42,759 nucleotides of DNA from Nitrospirota bacterium (lineage in GTDB: Bacteria > Nitrospirota > Nitrospiria > Nitrospirales > Nitrospiraceae), in assembly GCA_020027965.1 (NCBI GenBank), contig JAHRHE010000024.1:1-42759 (forward strand), written 5' to 3'. Below, piece after piece: positions 34,553 through 42,759 of this stretch (positions are counted from its first letter, which is position 1; each line of letters starts with the position of its first letter). The notes under the pieces are model-generated. The model did not search any database, was not told where the DNA came from, and was given only the letters and a program-made list of their open reading frames with translations. Position numbers and translations under genes: made by a program.

Positions 34553-35515
34553 TTAGCGCCAACTGGAGGATGACGGACTGGCCGGCGATCGGCCGCCTGC
34601 CTGGGCTGCCGTCGGTTCGAGGTGCACTCTGACCGGCGCGCTGGCGGCGCTCAGGGAAAAGGATCGGTGTGGGAAGGGAATCTCGATCCCCCGAGCATCG
34701 AACGCCTTCTTGAGCCGCCGGCGGTATTCGCGTCCCACTGTCCACTGCTCCATGGGGATGGTTTTCAGCCGCGCTTTCATGACCACTTCCGATTCCTTGA
34801 AATCATCCACCCCGAAGATCTCGATCGGCTCGATCATCTTCTGAGTGAAGGCAGGGTCCTGCTTGAGGTCCGCTGCCACCTGTCGCATTACCTCGACCAC
34901 GCGATCGGTGTCCTCCTCGTAAGCGACCCCCACGTCGATCACATACGCGGACCACTGCTTGGTCATATTCGCCAGTGAGTTGATGGTCCCGTGGGGGAAC
35001 ACGTGGACGACGCCGGCCAGGTCCCGAAGCACGATCGTCCGGAAGGTAATTGTTTCGACTAACCCACCGGTCCCGTTTATCATCGCCACGTCGCCAACGT
35101 GAACCTGGTCTTCGAGGACGATGAAGAACCCACTGATGAGATCCCGGACCAGGTTCTGCGCGCCGAAGCCCACCGCCAGGCCGACGATCCCGGCTCCAGC
35201 GAGGATCGGGGTGATGTCCAGTCCAACTTGGGCCAGCGTAACGACGGCGGCGACGGCCCAGACCAGCGCCAGAGCCATCGTGCGCAGCAGGCTTGTCAAG
35301 GTCGCCACCCGCTTCCTGGCCATGCCTGGAAGCGTTTCGGTGGCCTCGCCCGCCTGCACCAGGAGCGACTCCAGGCGTGTCATACCGAGGCCGATGAAGC
35401 GGACGCCGATATAGGCCGCCACGATAATCAGGATGATGCGTACCCCGGCCTGCACCGAGGAGGTCATCGTGTCGAGGAGCCAAGGGCTGAGGTTTTGCAA
35501 GGATAGGCCGATCAT
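34553..35515 (-). CDS. MscS-family mechanosensitive channel
   Basis: A 320-residue channel protein. An N-terminal helix (AGVRIILIIVAAYIGVRFI) and a second membrane part (ALALVWAVAAVVTLAQVGL) precede the pore helix GAGIVGLAVGFGAQNLVRDL, whose Gly/Ala pattern is typical of MscS TM3. The beta domain (GFFIVLEDQVHVGDV) and an alpha-beta C-terminal region (RRRLKKAFDARGIEIPFP) follow. This two- or three-span form releases solutes under sudden low osmolarity. A Ser/Pro-rich tail of about 30 residues ends it. It converges with the antiporter gene and lies beside otsAB, which make trehalose. Confidence 0.92.
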   Translation of the reverse strand: MIGLSLQNLSPWLLDTMTSSVQAGVRIILIIVAAYIGVRFIGLGMTRLESLLVQAGEATETLPGMARKRVATLTSLLRTMALALVWAVAAVVTLAQVGLDITPILAGAGIVGLAVGFGAQNLVRDLISGFFIVLEDQVHVGDVAMINGTGGLVETITFRTIVLRDLAGVVHVFPHGTINSLANMTKQWSAYVIDVGVAYEEDTDRVVEVMRQVAADLKQDPAFTQKMIEPIEIFGVDDFKESEVVMKARLKTIPMEQWTVGREYRRRLKKAFDARGIEIPFPHRSFSLSAASAPVRVHLEPTAAQAGGRSPASPSSSSWR

Positions 35516-35564
35516 GCTGTTCTCCTCCTCTCCATTTCAATCAACCTGTCAATCAACCTGCCGT

Positions 35565-35804
35565 TCAGGGTGGACCTAGAGTAGAAGCACCTACCGTGGA
35601 CGACGTCTCACGCAGGATTCGCCCCTCCACTTTGGTCTGCTCGACCCGCTGTTCGAGAGTTTCACGGAGCGCGGCGTGCAGCAGTTCCTCGACGTCTCGT
35701 GGTTCGCGACTGAATACTCACCGTGAGCCGCCACCGGCCAGGCTCAGGCGGATGGTGCTCCCATCTGCTTTGCTCAGCGCCTGTGCTGCGAGTTCCGTCG
35801 TGGT
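35565..35804 (-). pseudogene. Possible broken reading frame downstream of otsB
   Basis: On the minus strand, translation of this spacer gives TTTELAAQALSKADGSTIRL...GGGSR, then a TGA, then VFSREPRDVEELLHAALRET and on to ILRETSSTVG in the same frame. Both halves look protein-like (amphipathic helix pattern), so this may be a remnant or an unrecognised small gene. No start codon with a ribosome-binding site was found. The remaining stretch 35516-35828 otherwise holds no gene. Confidence 0.3.
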
Positions 35805-35828
35805 CGATGCTCTGTCGACGACCAACCC

Positions 35829-36626
35829 TTACTGGACTTGTCTTTCGTCCCTCTCAAGCTGTGCTGCAAGCCAATGCAGCAAGGATTCCAGCTTCGGTGG
35901 ATCGGACACCCATGCGTCCTCTCCGGCCACGTGACGTCGCCCACCGACGCGCACTGAGAGACCACGACCCCGCATCACACGGAATGCATCGAAGTCGGTC
36001 TGATCATCGCCGAAGTAGACCGGAGCCCGGCCGCGCGCCCATTTCTCCTTCAGAAGCCTCGCCACGGCGGTGCCCTTGTCCCAAGAGCCGGCCAGTCTCA
36101 CTTCCAACACGCGCTTGCCGCGCAGCAGCATCACCTGGCCACCAGCACGCCACGGGGACAGGGCCCGCAACGCTCGGCGGCGCAGCCCAGCTCGATCGGC
36201 CGGTCTGACCAGCCGGTCATGCAGCGCAACGGTGACGCCCTTGTCCTCGATCAGGGCGCCCGTGATGCCTTCGGTAGCGCTCTTGAGGGCCCCTGCCCAT
36301 TCCCGAACTTCTCGTCTGGTAGGCCTCGGCCCCAACCAACGTCTTGCGGCGCCAGGTTCCTTGTACAGGAGTCCATGATGGGCCAGGTATCGGATGCCCG
36401 GCACTCCCACACGTCGCCGCAGATCATGGAGCGTGCGTCCGCTCACAATGACCACCGGGACGGAATGTGCCAGTTGGCTGAGTGTCTGTCTGACGGAAGC
36501 CGTGAGGCGCGCGTTCCCCGGACGCTGGACGATCGGGGTCAACGTGCCGTCATAGTCTAGGAGGACAATGAGGCGACGAGGAGGAATGGCTGTCAGCTTT
36601 GCGCGAAGCGATGGGCTCCTCTTCAT
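35829..36626 (-). CDS. otsB: Trehalose-6-phosphate phosphatase
   Basis: A 265-residue HAD-type phosphatase that removes phosphate from trehalose-6-phosphate. Motif I is LLDYDGTLTPI (Asp24 and Asp26), motif II is VVIVSGRTLHDLRRRV and the late motif is FGDDQTDFDAFRVM. KGTAVARLL gives the conserved lysine. The ATG overlaps the otsA stop (ATGA), so the two are coupled. This is the second step of the OtsAB trehalose pathway, making a compatible solute. Confidence 0.92.
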   Translation of the reverse strand: MKRSPSLRAKLTAIPPRRLIVLLDYDGTLTPIVQRPGNARLTASVRQTLSQLAHSVPVVIVSGRTLHDLRRRVGVPGIRYLAHHGLLYKEPGAARRWLGPRPTRREVREWAGALKSATEGITGALIEDKGVTVALHDRLVRPADRAGLRRRALRALSPWRAGGQVMLLRGKRVLEVRLAGSWDKGTAVARLLKEKWARGRAPVYFGDDQTDFDAFRVMRGRGLSVRVGGRRHVAGEDAWVSDPPKLESLLHWLAAQLERDERQVQ

Positions 36627-38083
36627 TCACTTGAGCCCTGCCTCTGATCCCACCACACCCCGGCATCGCGAAGGCAGCGATCCACCCAGGCATGAACGTC
36701 GTGCATTTGCAGGTGTCTTCGCATCGCGCTCATTCGGCGCCGTCGCTCTTCCTCGGGCATCTCCAGCGCTTGCTTCAGGGCGTCAGCCATACCTTCCGGG
36801 TCATACGGATTAATGATCAACGCGTCAGTCAATTCGTCGGCTGCGCCGGCCATCTGACTGACCAGCAACACACCCTGATCGTCCAGTTGGGACGAGACAT
36901 ATTCCTTGGCTACCAGGTTCATCCCGTCATACACGGAACTGACCAACGCGAGGTCCGCCATTCGGTAGTACGCGACCAGCTTGGAGAGCCCGATCCGGCC
37001 CTCGAGATACTCGAGTGGGTGCCAGCCTCCACTGCCATGGCGCGCATTGATCTCGGAGACCGTCTGCCTGATCACTTCTCGATAGCGACGGTAGGCCTCC
37101 ACCTCGCTCCTGGTCGGCACCGCGACCTGGACGAACGTGAACTTGCCGCGATACTGCGGGTACCGCGTGAAGAATGTGTCTAGTGCCCAGAGGCGTTTGA
37201 GCAGGCCCTTGGTGTAATCCAATCGGTCCACGCCGAGTCCCATGCGGATGCCCTGACGAAGGCCGAGCCCCCGGCGCGCAACGGCCATGTACGTTTCCAC
37301 CTGGGCCGTCTTGGCTAGGTCAGCGATGGAACGAACGTCCACGCTGATGGCCTGTGCCGTGAGCCTGGTCTTGTGGCCACGGTGCTGAATCATGTCATGG
37401 GACCTGTCCACCTCGGCCCCCAGGAACTGATGGGCGCACTCTGCAAACTCATGGACATACCCGGCGGTCTGAAAGGTCAGGCAGTCGGCCGCCAACAGCC
37501 CCTCGAGCAGATCACGGCGTTCCGGCAGGATGCGGAACACATCCGGCCCAGGCCAGGGGATGTGCCAGAACAGCGCCACTCTCCTTTCCGGGACCGCTTG
37601 CTTGAGCAAGCCAGGGAGCAACGCGAGATGAAAGTCGTGGATCCAGATAGGCCCAGGTCGCTCGCGGGACTCCTCGAGGACCGCATCGGCGAACCGACGG
37701 TTCAGGGCGCGATAGCCGTTCCAGAACCCCTTGTGATAGGCCACTCGGTCCAGTGTCACGTGACAAAGCGGCCAGAGCACCTCGCTGGCATAGCCGAGAT
37801 AGCCACCCTTCGCTTCATCTCGGGTCAGCCAGACCCGTCGGAGTCTGTACGTGTAAGAATGAGACTCCGAGGGAACCTCAACGACGTCTCCAGGCCCGAC
37901 CGCATCTCGATCCGCCTCGCCGCTTCCCCACGCCACCCAGGTTCCTCCGAGACGGCGCAGCACCGGATCCAACGCTGAGGTGAGCCCCCCATCAGTCTGC
38001 CGGCAGACCGGACGGCCTTTGAGCCATCGGTGCTCATACGGTTCCCGGTTTGACACAACAGTCAGATCAGATCGCGACAGCAT
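36623..38083 (-). CDS. otsA: Trehalose-6-phosphate synthase (glycosyltransferase family 20)
   Basis: A 486-residue GT20 enzyme, which links glucose from a sugar nucleotide to glucose-6-phosphate. Segments typical of the family are TVVSNREPYEHRW, TDGGLTSALDPVL, WPLCHVT, HDFHLALLPGLLK, FWHIPWPGPDVFRILP, GVDRLDYTKGLLKRL and LVAKEYVSSQ. I start at ATG 38083 (MLSRSDL) because GAGGTGATT precedes it; an earlier in-frame start adds 13 odd residues. Pairing with otsB supports trehalose synthesis. A related GT20 activity (glucosylglycerol phosphate synthase) cannot be excluded from sequence alone. Confidence 0.88.
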   Translation of the reverse strand: MLSRSDLTVVSNREPYEHRWLKGRPVCRQTDGGLTSALDPVLRRLGGTWVAWGSGEADRDAVGPGDVVEVPSESHSYTYRLRRVWLTRDEAKGGYLGYASEVLWPLCHVTLDRVAYHKGFWNGYRALNRRFADAVLEESRERPGPIWIHDFHLALLPGLLKQAVPERRVALFWHIPWPGPDVFRILPERRDLLEGLLAADCLTFQTAGYVHEFAECAHQFLGAEVDRSHDMIQHRGHKTRLTAQAISVDVRSIADLAKTAQVETYMAVARRGLGLRQGIRMGLGVDRLDYTKGLLKRLWALDTFFTRYPQYRGKFTFVQVAVPTRSEVEAYRRYREVIRQTVSEINARHGSGGWHPLEYLEGRIGLSKLVAYYRMADLALVSSVYDGMNLVAKEYVSSQLDDQGVLLVSQMAGAADELTDALIINPYDPEGMADALKQALEMPEEERRRRMSAMRRHLQMHDVHAWVDRCLRDAGVWWDQRQGSSE

Positions 38084-38237
38084 AATCACCTCATTATCCT
38101 GAATGGACTTGGCATTGTGCAACTAGCCGATCTGCCCCTCGTGCCTCAATCACTTCGCACCCTGACCGGGATAGCGGAGCGGGGAGCTTGGGTGGTCTCG
38201 GCAGACTCGATCCTGGTCCGCGGGCTGGCGAACACAG

Positions 38238-38963
38238 TCACGGACCTTTCCCCGGATCGGAGGAGTTCGCCTGCACGTGCACGGCACGGATCTTCCGAGC
38301 ACGGTCCTCCAGCTTTTGCGCTTCCACGTCTCGCCACGTCGCTCGTAGGAGGTCAGCGAGACTCTCCAGGCTCGCCGCTACCTCCGGGTGGTCCGGTCCG
38401 AGGACTTTTTCATTGATTCCAAGGGAGAGCTTGAAGAGCCGCTCCGCCTCCAGATAGTTACCTCGCAAGACGTGGAACTTCGCTAAGACCGTCAAGTTGG
38501 CGGCTACTTCGGGGTGCTCCGGCCCCCAGACCTTGGTGGTGATGAACAGGGAGCGGCCCAAGAGACGTTCCGCTTCAGCAGACTTCCCCTGCGTGGCATA
38601 CAAGATCGCCAGGTTTTTGAGGGTGATCGCCACTGCCGGGTGCACTGGCCCGAGAACGTTCTCATTGATCTCAAGCGCGCGCCGAAAGATCGGCTCTGCC
38701 TCAACCTGCTTCCCTTGTGTAGCGTATAGCACCGCCACGCTATTGAGGCTTTCGGCCAGACGGGGGTCTTCTTTGCCCAACTTTTCGGCCTGCTCAATGG
38801 CAGCGAGGAACAATCGCTCCGCCTCGGCGTAGCGGGCCTGGTGAAGCGCTTTGCTGCCAGCAGCTTCGTAGGTTTTCCACAGGGTTTCCTGCCCTGTAGC
38901 TTCTGTGGACGCCAGAATGAGGCACAAAATCCCCAAGGACCGCCATGGTGCATGGGTGTTCAT
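38238..38963 (-). CDS. Exported TPR protein (kinesin-light-chain type)
   Basis: A 241-residue protein with a probable signal peptide (residues 1-24, MNTHAPWRSLGILCLILAS then TEATG) and four to five 42-residue repeats of the kinesin-light-chain TPR kind. Examples are KALHQARYAEAERLFLAAIE, LATQGK-type turns, RALEINENVLGPVHPAVA and KLSLGINEKVLGPDHPEVA. The repeated G-P-x-H-P-x-V-A is characteristic. Such repeats bind proteins or peptides. It is likely periplasmic or extracytoplasmic. It shares no obvious operon with otsAB, as about 150 bases separate them. Confidence 0.8.
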   Translation of the reverse strand: MNTHAPWRSLGILCLILASTEATGQETLWKTYEAAGSKALHQARYAEAERLFLAAIEQAEKLGKEDPRLAESLNSVAVLYATQGKQVEAEPIFRRALEINENVLGPVHPAVAITLKNLAILYATQGKSAEAERLLGRSLFITTKVWGPEHPEVAANLTVLAKFHVLRGNYLEAERLFKLSLGINEKVLGPDHPEVAASLESLADLLRATWRDVEAQKLEDRARKIRAVHVQANSSDPGKGP

Positions 38964-38975
38964 CCAGGCATCCTC

Positions 38976-39176
38976 CTAGCTGCCGCCCTCTATCATGCAA
39001 GACATTCGCTGTTGCATTGGCCAAAGAACAGGCTTCGCATTGCGCAGGATGACAGGATCCACGTGAGCCCCACAATTTGCACAACGCCACACGTCGCAGT
39101 AGAGCTGCCCCGTATCGTCCTCGAGATCCATGAAGTAATCCTGCACCATCCATCCGCCACACCGCGGGCATCGCAT
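38976..39176 (-). CDS. Small zinc-ribbon protein
   Basis: A 66-residue protein with Cys pairs in MRCPRCGG and RCANCGAH, spaced as a zinc ribbon (CPxC-x25-CxxC). The segment MVQDYFMDLEDDTGQLYCD contributes an additional cysteine. It may bind zinc and act in nucleic-acid or protein contacts, but no partner is known. GGAGG lies 4-5 bases before the ATG. It lies 12 bases upstream of the TPR gene on the same strand, so they may be co-transcribed. Confidence 0.65.
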   Translation of the reverse strand: MRCPRCGGWMVQDYFMDLEDDTGQLYCDVWRCANCGAHVDPVILRNAKPVLWPMQQRMSCMIEGGS

Positions 39177-39207
39177 ACGGTCCTCCCACGTCTCTTTGCA
39201 GGTCCTC

Positions 39208-39468
39208 TTAGCTGACCTGCCGTTTCCCCTGTTCGATTACCTCGGTGACCGCGTCCGTCGCTTCCTCAGCAATCCGGCTCGCACGGTTGCCGATGCCCCC
39301 GGCGAGCACGCGAAGTCGTCGACGAGTGTGGTCTTCAGAGTGCCGAGCCAACAACAGGCCTGCTCCAGCACCCACGATCATGCCCATCATCAGTCCCGGC
39401 GGGAACAACTCAAAGACCGATAACAGTGTCAGTCCGCCGAACACCATAGAGCGCATGCCGTTGTTCAT
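39208..39468 (-). CDS. Small membrane protein with glycine-rich helix (YtxH-like?)
   Basis: An 86-residue protein. A hydrophobic N-terminal half (MVFGGLTLLSVFELF and PGLMMGMIVGAGAGLLLA) suggests one or two membrane passes, with a Gly-rich helix as in YtxH-type proteins. The second half is a charged amphipathic helix (RRRLRVLAGGIGNRASRIAE...). GGGAGGAC lies upstream of the ATG. It may be in a transcript with the zinc-ribbon gene. Function is unknown. Confidence 0.6.
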   Translation of the reverse strand: MNNGMRSMVFGGLTLLSVFELFPPGLMMGMIVGAGAGLLLARHSEDHTRRRLRVLAGGIGNRASRIAEEATDAVTEVIEQGKRQVS

Positions 39469-39525
39469 CCCGCCGTCCTCCCTTCTGTTATTGCTGCCCT
39501 TCCAAGGACTGACATCCGCAGAACC

Positions 39526-40857
39526 CTATGGCGCTGGCGACGCGGCCTGGGCCACATGGAGGACCACACAGCGGCGGCTGAACAGGGCTGCGACCGTCGC
39601 AGTTCCAAGCAGGATCATGCCGATGCCGATAAGGCTGGCAGCAGGCCCGATCGTGTCGGCCGCCCAACCGAAGCCAGCCATGCCGGCCATGGCGGAAGAC
39701 ATACTTCCCGTGCTGAACGTCGTGAACACGCGACCCAGCAGATGCGCTGGGGTCATTTCCTGGAGCAAGGCCCACACGATCGGTGTGAACAGCGCCGTGC
39801 TGCCTCCGATCACGACCACCAGGACGCACGCGAGTAACGCCGTGTCCAGCTGACTGAACCAACAGACTGCGAGCCCTCCAACGGCCGTAGAGCCGGAGAT
39901 GATGCGCAGCCGGTTGTGTAGATCGCCCTGCTTCATCCTCACGAGCCAGGCAGAGGTCACCAGCATGCCGATACCGAGGGCTGACCAGAGCCAACCCAGC
40001 TCGACGGGCCCGACGCGCAGCGACTGCTTGGCGTACAAGGGAAGGAGGAAGACGAAGGCGCTGGCCCCCAGACTGTACAGGGTAGTGATCATCATCAGGA
40101 TGAAGATCGTCCTGTGTTGGAGAAACACGAACCGAAGTCCGGCGAGCAACTCGTGCACGAATGTCTCCGAGACCACTGGCTGACCGGTCATGGCGCCGGA
40201 GTCCCGGACCCGGATCGGCATCAGACAGAGCGCCGAGATAAGGAAGGTGGCGGAGTCTACATACAGCACATTCTGGGCCCCGATGATCGCGATCCCAAAC
40301 CCGCTCACTACCGGACCCACCAGGATGCCGATGTGACCGGTGCTCTGGATCAGGGCATTGGCCGAGGTGAGCTGTGACCGGTTGACGATGTGCGGGACTG
40401 CCGAGGCCAGGGCAGGCCCGAAGATCGTCGAGACGATCGCAGTCAGGAACACCAACAAGTACAGCCGCTCCAACGTGAGCGCGTTCATCGCGTAGAGTGC
40501 GGGAATGAGCAGAATCATCAGGGTCCGGACGAGGTCGACCCAGATCATGACCGCCTTCTTGGGCAGGCGATCGAGGTACACGCCGATCGCGGGTCCGAAC
40601 ACGAGGGGTGGGATCGTCTGCAGCAGTCCGATCACCGTCATCTTGAGCGCCGAGCCGGTCAGCTCGTAGACGAACCAGAGCAGTGCGACCTTGTTCAGGC
40701 TGTCCCCGATCTGGGAGACGACCTGGCCACAGAAGAGCAGACCAAAATCCCGCGTGTTGAGCAGTCGCCATCCTACGCACCTGCGCCCAGCGAGGTCCGC
40801 TGGGGGCGCGCCCGGGACAGCCTGATGATCGATTTCCTGTGCGTGAGTCGGGGTCAC
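39526..40857 (-). CDS. MFS transporter (EntS-like exporter family)
   Basis: A 443-residue membrane protein with about 12 helices. The family cue is the early segment LLNTRDFGLLFCGQVVSQIGDSLNKVALLWFV (two adjacent parts), then GPAIGVYLDRLPKKAVMIWVD with the loop motif (G-x-x-x-D-R-x-x-K/R) between TM2 and TM3. The later parts (IVGPVVSGFG-like) fit the multidrug/siderophore exporter type (MFS_3). The substrate is unknown. It begins at GTG 40857, overlapping the glycosyltransferase stop as GTGA, so the two genes are coupled. A longer parallel frame in this region is an overlapping shadow. Confidence 0.85.
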   Translation of the reverse strand: MTPTHAQEIDHQAVPGAPPADLAGRRCVGWRLLNTRDFGLLFCGQVVSQIGDSLNKVALLWFVYELTGSALKMTVIGLLQTIPPLVFGPAIGVYLDRLPKKAVMIWVDLVRTLMILLIPALYAMNALTLERLYLLVFLTAIVSTIFGPALASAVPHIVNRSQLTSANALIQSTGHIGILVGPVVSGFGIAIIGAQNVLYVDSATFLISALCLMPIRVRDSGAMTGQPVVSETFVHELLAGLRFVFLQHRTIFILMMITTLYSLGASAFVFLLPLYAKQSLRVGPVELGWLWSALGIGMLVTSAWLVRMKQGDLHNRLRIISGSTAVGGLAVCWFSQLDTALLACVLVVVIGGSTALFTPIVWALLQEMTPAHLLGRVFTTFSTGSMSSAMAGMAGFGWAADTIGPAASLIGIGMILLGTATVAALFSRRCVVLHVAQAASPAP

Positions 40858-41951
40858 AACAGGCCATGAGCTGGTACTGGTGAAAGGCGAACCGGTCGCC
40901 TTCTCTGCGGCACTGCAAAGGCTCGAGCTTCGCCAATCAGGTGCTCATACACATCCAGGTAGTCCTGTACCATCCGCTCCACGGTGAATCGTTCCTCGAA
41001 GGCTTGCCGGCATCGGCGCCGATCGAGGAGGGCTATCCGCTCGACGGCAGCAGCCATCGTGCTTGGACCTTCACAGACGAAGCCGGTGATGCCGTCGTCG
41101 ATGAGTTCCGGGATCGAACCCCGGCGATAGGCCAGGACCGGCGTCCCACAGGCTAGCGATTCGATGAACGCGAGCCCGAACGGCTCCGGCCAGTCAAAGG
41201 GCGCGATGAGCGCGTAAGCCTCCCCCAGGAAATCGTCTTTCTCGGAGTCGGTCAGCTCGCCGACATACTCCACCAGGGGGTGGTCGAGCAGCGGCTCGAT
41301 TTCAGTGTGAAAATAGTCGCGGTCGGCCGGATCCACCTTGGCCGCAATGCGCAACGGCATCCCCACGCGTTTCGCGATCCCGATTGCGTGGTCCGGCCGC
41401 TTCTCAGGTGCGATGCGCCCGAGGAACGCCAGATACTTGCCAGGCTCTGGATGGTACGCGTACAAGTCTCGCGGTAGCCCGTGATGCACCGTGGCGAGCC
41501 AATTCGCCCACGGGAGCGGGCGGCGTTGCGCGGCTGAAATTGACACGAGCGGCATCTCAGCAAACTCCCGGAAGACAGGCACCAGCTCAGGCAGGTCGAG
41601 CCGCCCATGCAGCGTGGTGATGGTCGGGACGTTGGATTGACGGGCACGCGGGAACCCGAGGAAGTCCAGGTGCGAATGAATAAGGTCGAAGTCGCTGGAA
41701 GAGCCGAAGCCTCGTTCCAACAACATGAGCAGTGGTGCGTCGCGGTTGAAGATTCCTGTATTCAGACGGAGCGCCTGAGAACAGATCGGTTCGAGCCGAG
41801 CGGCTGTCCTGGAGTCACCACTGGCAAACAGTGTGACGTCGTGGCCCAGTCGAACCAATTCTTCGGTCAAATAGGACACCACCCGCTCGGTCCCACCGTA
41901 CCGTGTTGGCGGCACGCTTTCCCAGAGCGGTGAAACCTGTGCAATTTTCAT
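40854..41951 (-). CDS. GT4-family glycosyltransferase
   Basis: A 365-residue GT-B-fold enzyme. The N-terminal domain opens KIAQVSPLWESVPPTRYGGTE, with Rossmann strands and TTLHGRL. The C-terminal domain shows YLAFLGRIAPEKRPDHAIGI, VEYVGELTDSEKDDFLGEA and the donor-site EPFGLAFIESLACGTPVLAY (with the E-x7-E pattern), followed by GSIPELIDDGITGFV. Such enzymes transfer sugars from nucleotide donors, but the acceptor cannot be read from sequence. AAGGAGAG precedes the ATG. It overlaps the downstream transporter, pointing to a shared process such as polysaccharide or small-molecule glycoside export. Confidence 0.88.
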   Translation of the reverse strand: MKIAQVSPLWESVPPTRYGGTERVVSYLTEELVRLGHDVTLFASGDSRTAARLEPICSQALRLNTGIFNRDAPLLMLLERGFGSSSDFDLIHSHLDFLGFPRARQSNVPTITTLHGRLDLPELVPVFREFAEMPLVSISAAQRRPLPWANWLATVHHGLPRDLYAYHPEPGKYLAFLGRIAPEKRPDHAIGIAKRVGMPLRIAAKVDPADRDYFHTEIEPLLDHPLVEYVGELTDSEKDDFLGEAYALIAPFDWPEPFGLAFIESLACGTPVLAYRRGSIPELIDDGITGFVCEGPSTMAAAVERIALLDRRRCRQAFEERFTVERMVQDYLDVYEHLIGEARAFAVPQRRRPVRLSPVPAHGLL

Positions 41952-42372
41952 TTTCTCTCTCCTTTCGCCGTGCGATGGGCGGGACCCCGTTCCATCGATG
42001 GTTTGGGCCTGAGTCTATTGACCGGGCAGCCAACGTGTCCTCTCACATTCCGGGCAGCCACAGTTCCGTGAGGGCAATCGGCGTGCCCAACTCCACTCAC
42101 AGCGCGCGGGCGAAAAATCATTCGATTTGTCAGCGTCTTTTTTCAAATGAGGCCGGTGGAACCTTTCCCCTGCGTCGCCGCCCCACCGATGAGCCTGTAA
42201 AATTTACACTTGTAAGGATAGAAAATTTACCACCCACGGATGCCACGAGTCGGCTCGTCGGTCACCCGGTTTTGAGGGGTTCTCCCATCCCCCCCTCGGG
42301 CATCACCACTTGGGAAGGTTCCGCTGTTCTTCGGGACCGGAGTGGATGAAACCGATGGAGAAGGCTTCGAGT
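41952..42372. other. Gene-free stretch with an odd palindrome
   Basis: I see no gene. The most notable feature is an AT-rich island (about 42196-42230) in GC-rich DNA. TGTAAA-A-TTTACA at 42196-42208 is a perfect palindrome with one central base, and AAAATTTAC is repeated at 42222-42230. It is a possible operator for the glycosyltransferase gene at 41951, whose start is about 245 bases away. Confidence 0.4.
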
Positions 42373-42759
42373 CTAATAATGAGGTGGGGAATAAAGCGAT
42401 CGGTGGGGCTCCCGGCTGCTGACTGCCTGTGTCACCATGAAGAGCAGGTCGTCGCAGTCATAGGGTTTTGACAAGATCGAATAGACTCCTGCTTTCATAG
42501 CCCTCGTCCGGTCCTGCTTGCTCACGTCGCCGCTGAGCAGGATCACCGCTGGGACTTTCCCTTTGGGCACCTCCGTGAGCCATTCGCTCAGTTCAACTCC
42601 GCTCATCACCGGCATCAGATTGTCGGTGATCACCAGCTCGAAGCAGCCGCTTCCTAGCTGCGCCAGAGCAGCAACCCCGTTCTCAGCCTCCTCGCACTCA
42701 TACCCTCGCGACTCAAGCAGACTACGAACTGTGCACCTGATGTCAGGATCGTCATCTAC
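42373..42759 (-). CDS. Response regulator receiver domain (5' end beyond the window)
   Basis: Reading frame open to the window edge, 128 residues visible. It opens with the acidic pocket VDDDPDIR and has the phosphoacceptor in LVITDNLMPVMSG (Asp46 of the visible part), a Thr/Ser position in ILLSGD and the conserved lysine in LSKPYD. The protein ends soon after the receiver domain with a short tail, so it appears to be a single-domain regulator (CheY/Spo0F type) rather than a DNA-binding one. The start codon lies outside the window. No histidine kinase is visible. Confidence 0.88.
   Translation of the reverse strand, partial: VDDDPDIRCTVRSLLESRGYECEEAENGVAALAQLGSGCFELVITDNLMPVMSGVELSEWLTEVPKGKVPAVILLSGDVSKQDRTRAMKAGVYSILSKPYDCDDLLFMVTQAVSSREPHRSLYSPPHY

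Noticed and set aside
39488-40936. 482-codon minus-strand open frame in the MFS gene region
   Set aside because: It overlaps the MFS gene in another frame. The MFS frame has helix pattern, family motifs and a GTGA overlap with the preceding gene.

Overview
The window looks like chromosomal DNA of a Nitrospira-type bacterium (phylum Nitrospirota). The grounds are a high-GC genome, a complex I (nuo) operon with two NuoM-type antiporter subunits in tandem and no nuoE or nuoF, and intergenic palindromes of a kind I associate with Nitrospira. The assignment is inference from gene content, not from a marker gene. No rRNA, CRISPR array, transposase or phage gene was seen.

Layout. 1-850: a palindromic repeat element, tRNA-Leu(CAG) and repeat-rich spacer. 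846-1626 (+): a SnoaL-like protein and two tiny membrane proteins. 1715-4902 (-): a PP2C phosphatase followed by a membrane Ser/Thr kinase with PEGA and TPR modules, a likely reversible phosphorylation pair. 5148-10515: mixed housekeeping and envelope genes (pyrE, a rhodanese, a TIGR01777 epimerase coupled to a phosphodiester-glycosidase-like protein, a CBS protein, a DUF2059-like protein).

11434-26202 (-) is the centre of the window: nuoA-B-C-D-G-I-J-K-L-M-M-N. nuoE, nuoF and nuoH are absent from the cluster. The second NuoM lacks the usual TM7 lysine and carries a C-terminal tail encoded by repeat DNA. Most gene junctions hold hairpin-forming or repeat spacers, whereas G/I, I/J, K/L and L/M are tight. 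The enzyme would be a 2M-type complex I whose electron partner is not NADH through NuoEF. In a Nitrospira using the reductive TCA cycle, ferredoxin is a plausible partner (inference).

26413-31468: small secreted or hypothetical proteins, an OmpA-family protein and a PriA homologue whose ATPase motifs appear lost. 31518-38083 groups genes linked to osmotic balance and compatible solutes: mannosyl-3-phosphoglycerate phosphatase-like HAD protein, a CPA2 antiporter, an MscS channel, and otsA-otsB with overlapping stop and start codons. 38238-41951 (-): a TPR protein, two small proteins, an MFS transporter and a GT4 glycosyltransferase. A response regulator runs off the right edge.
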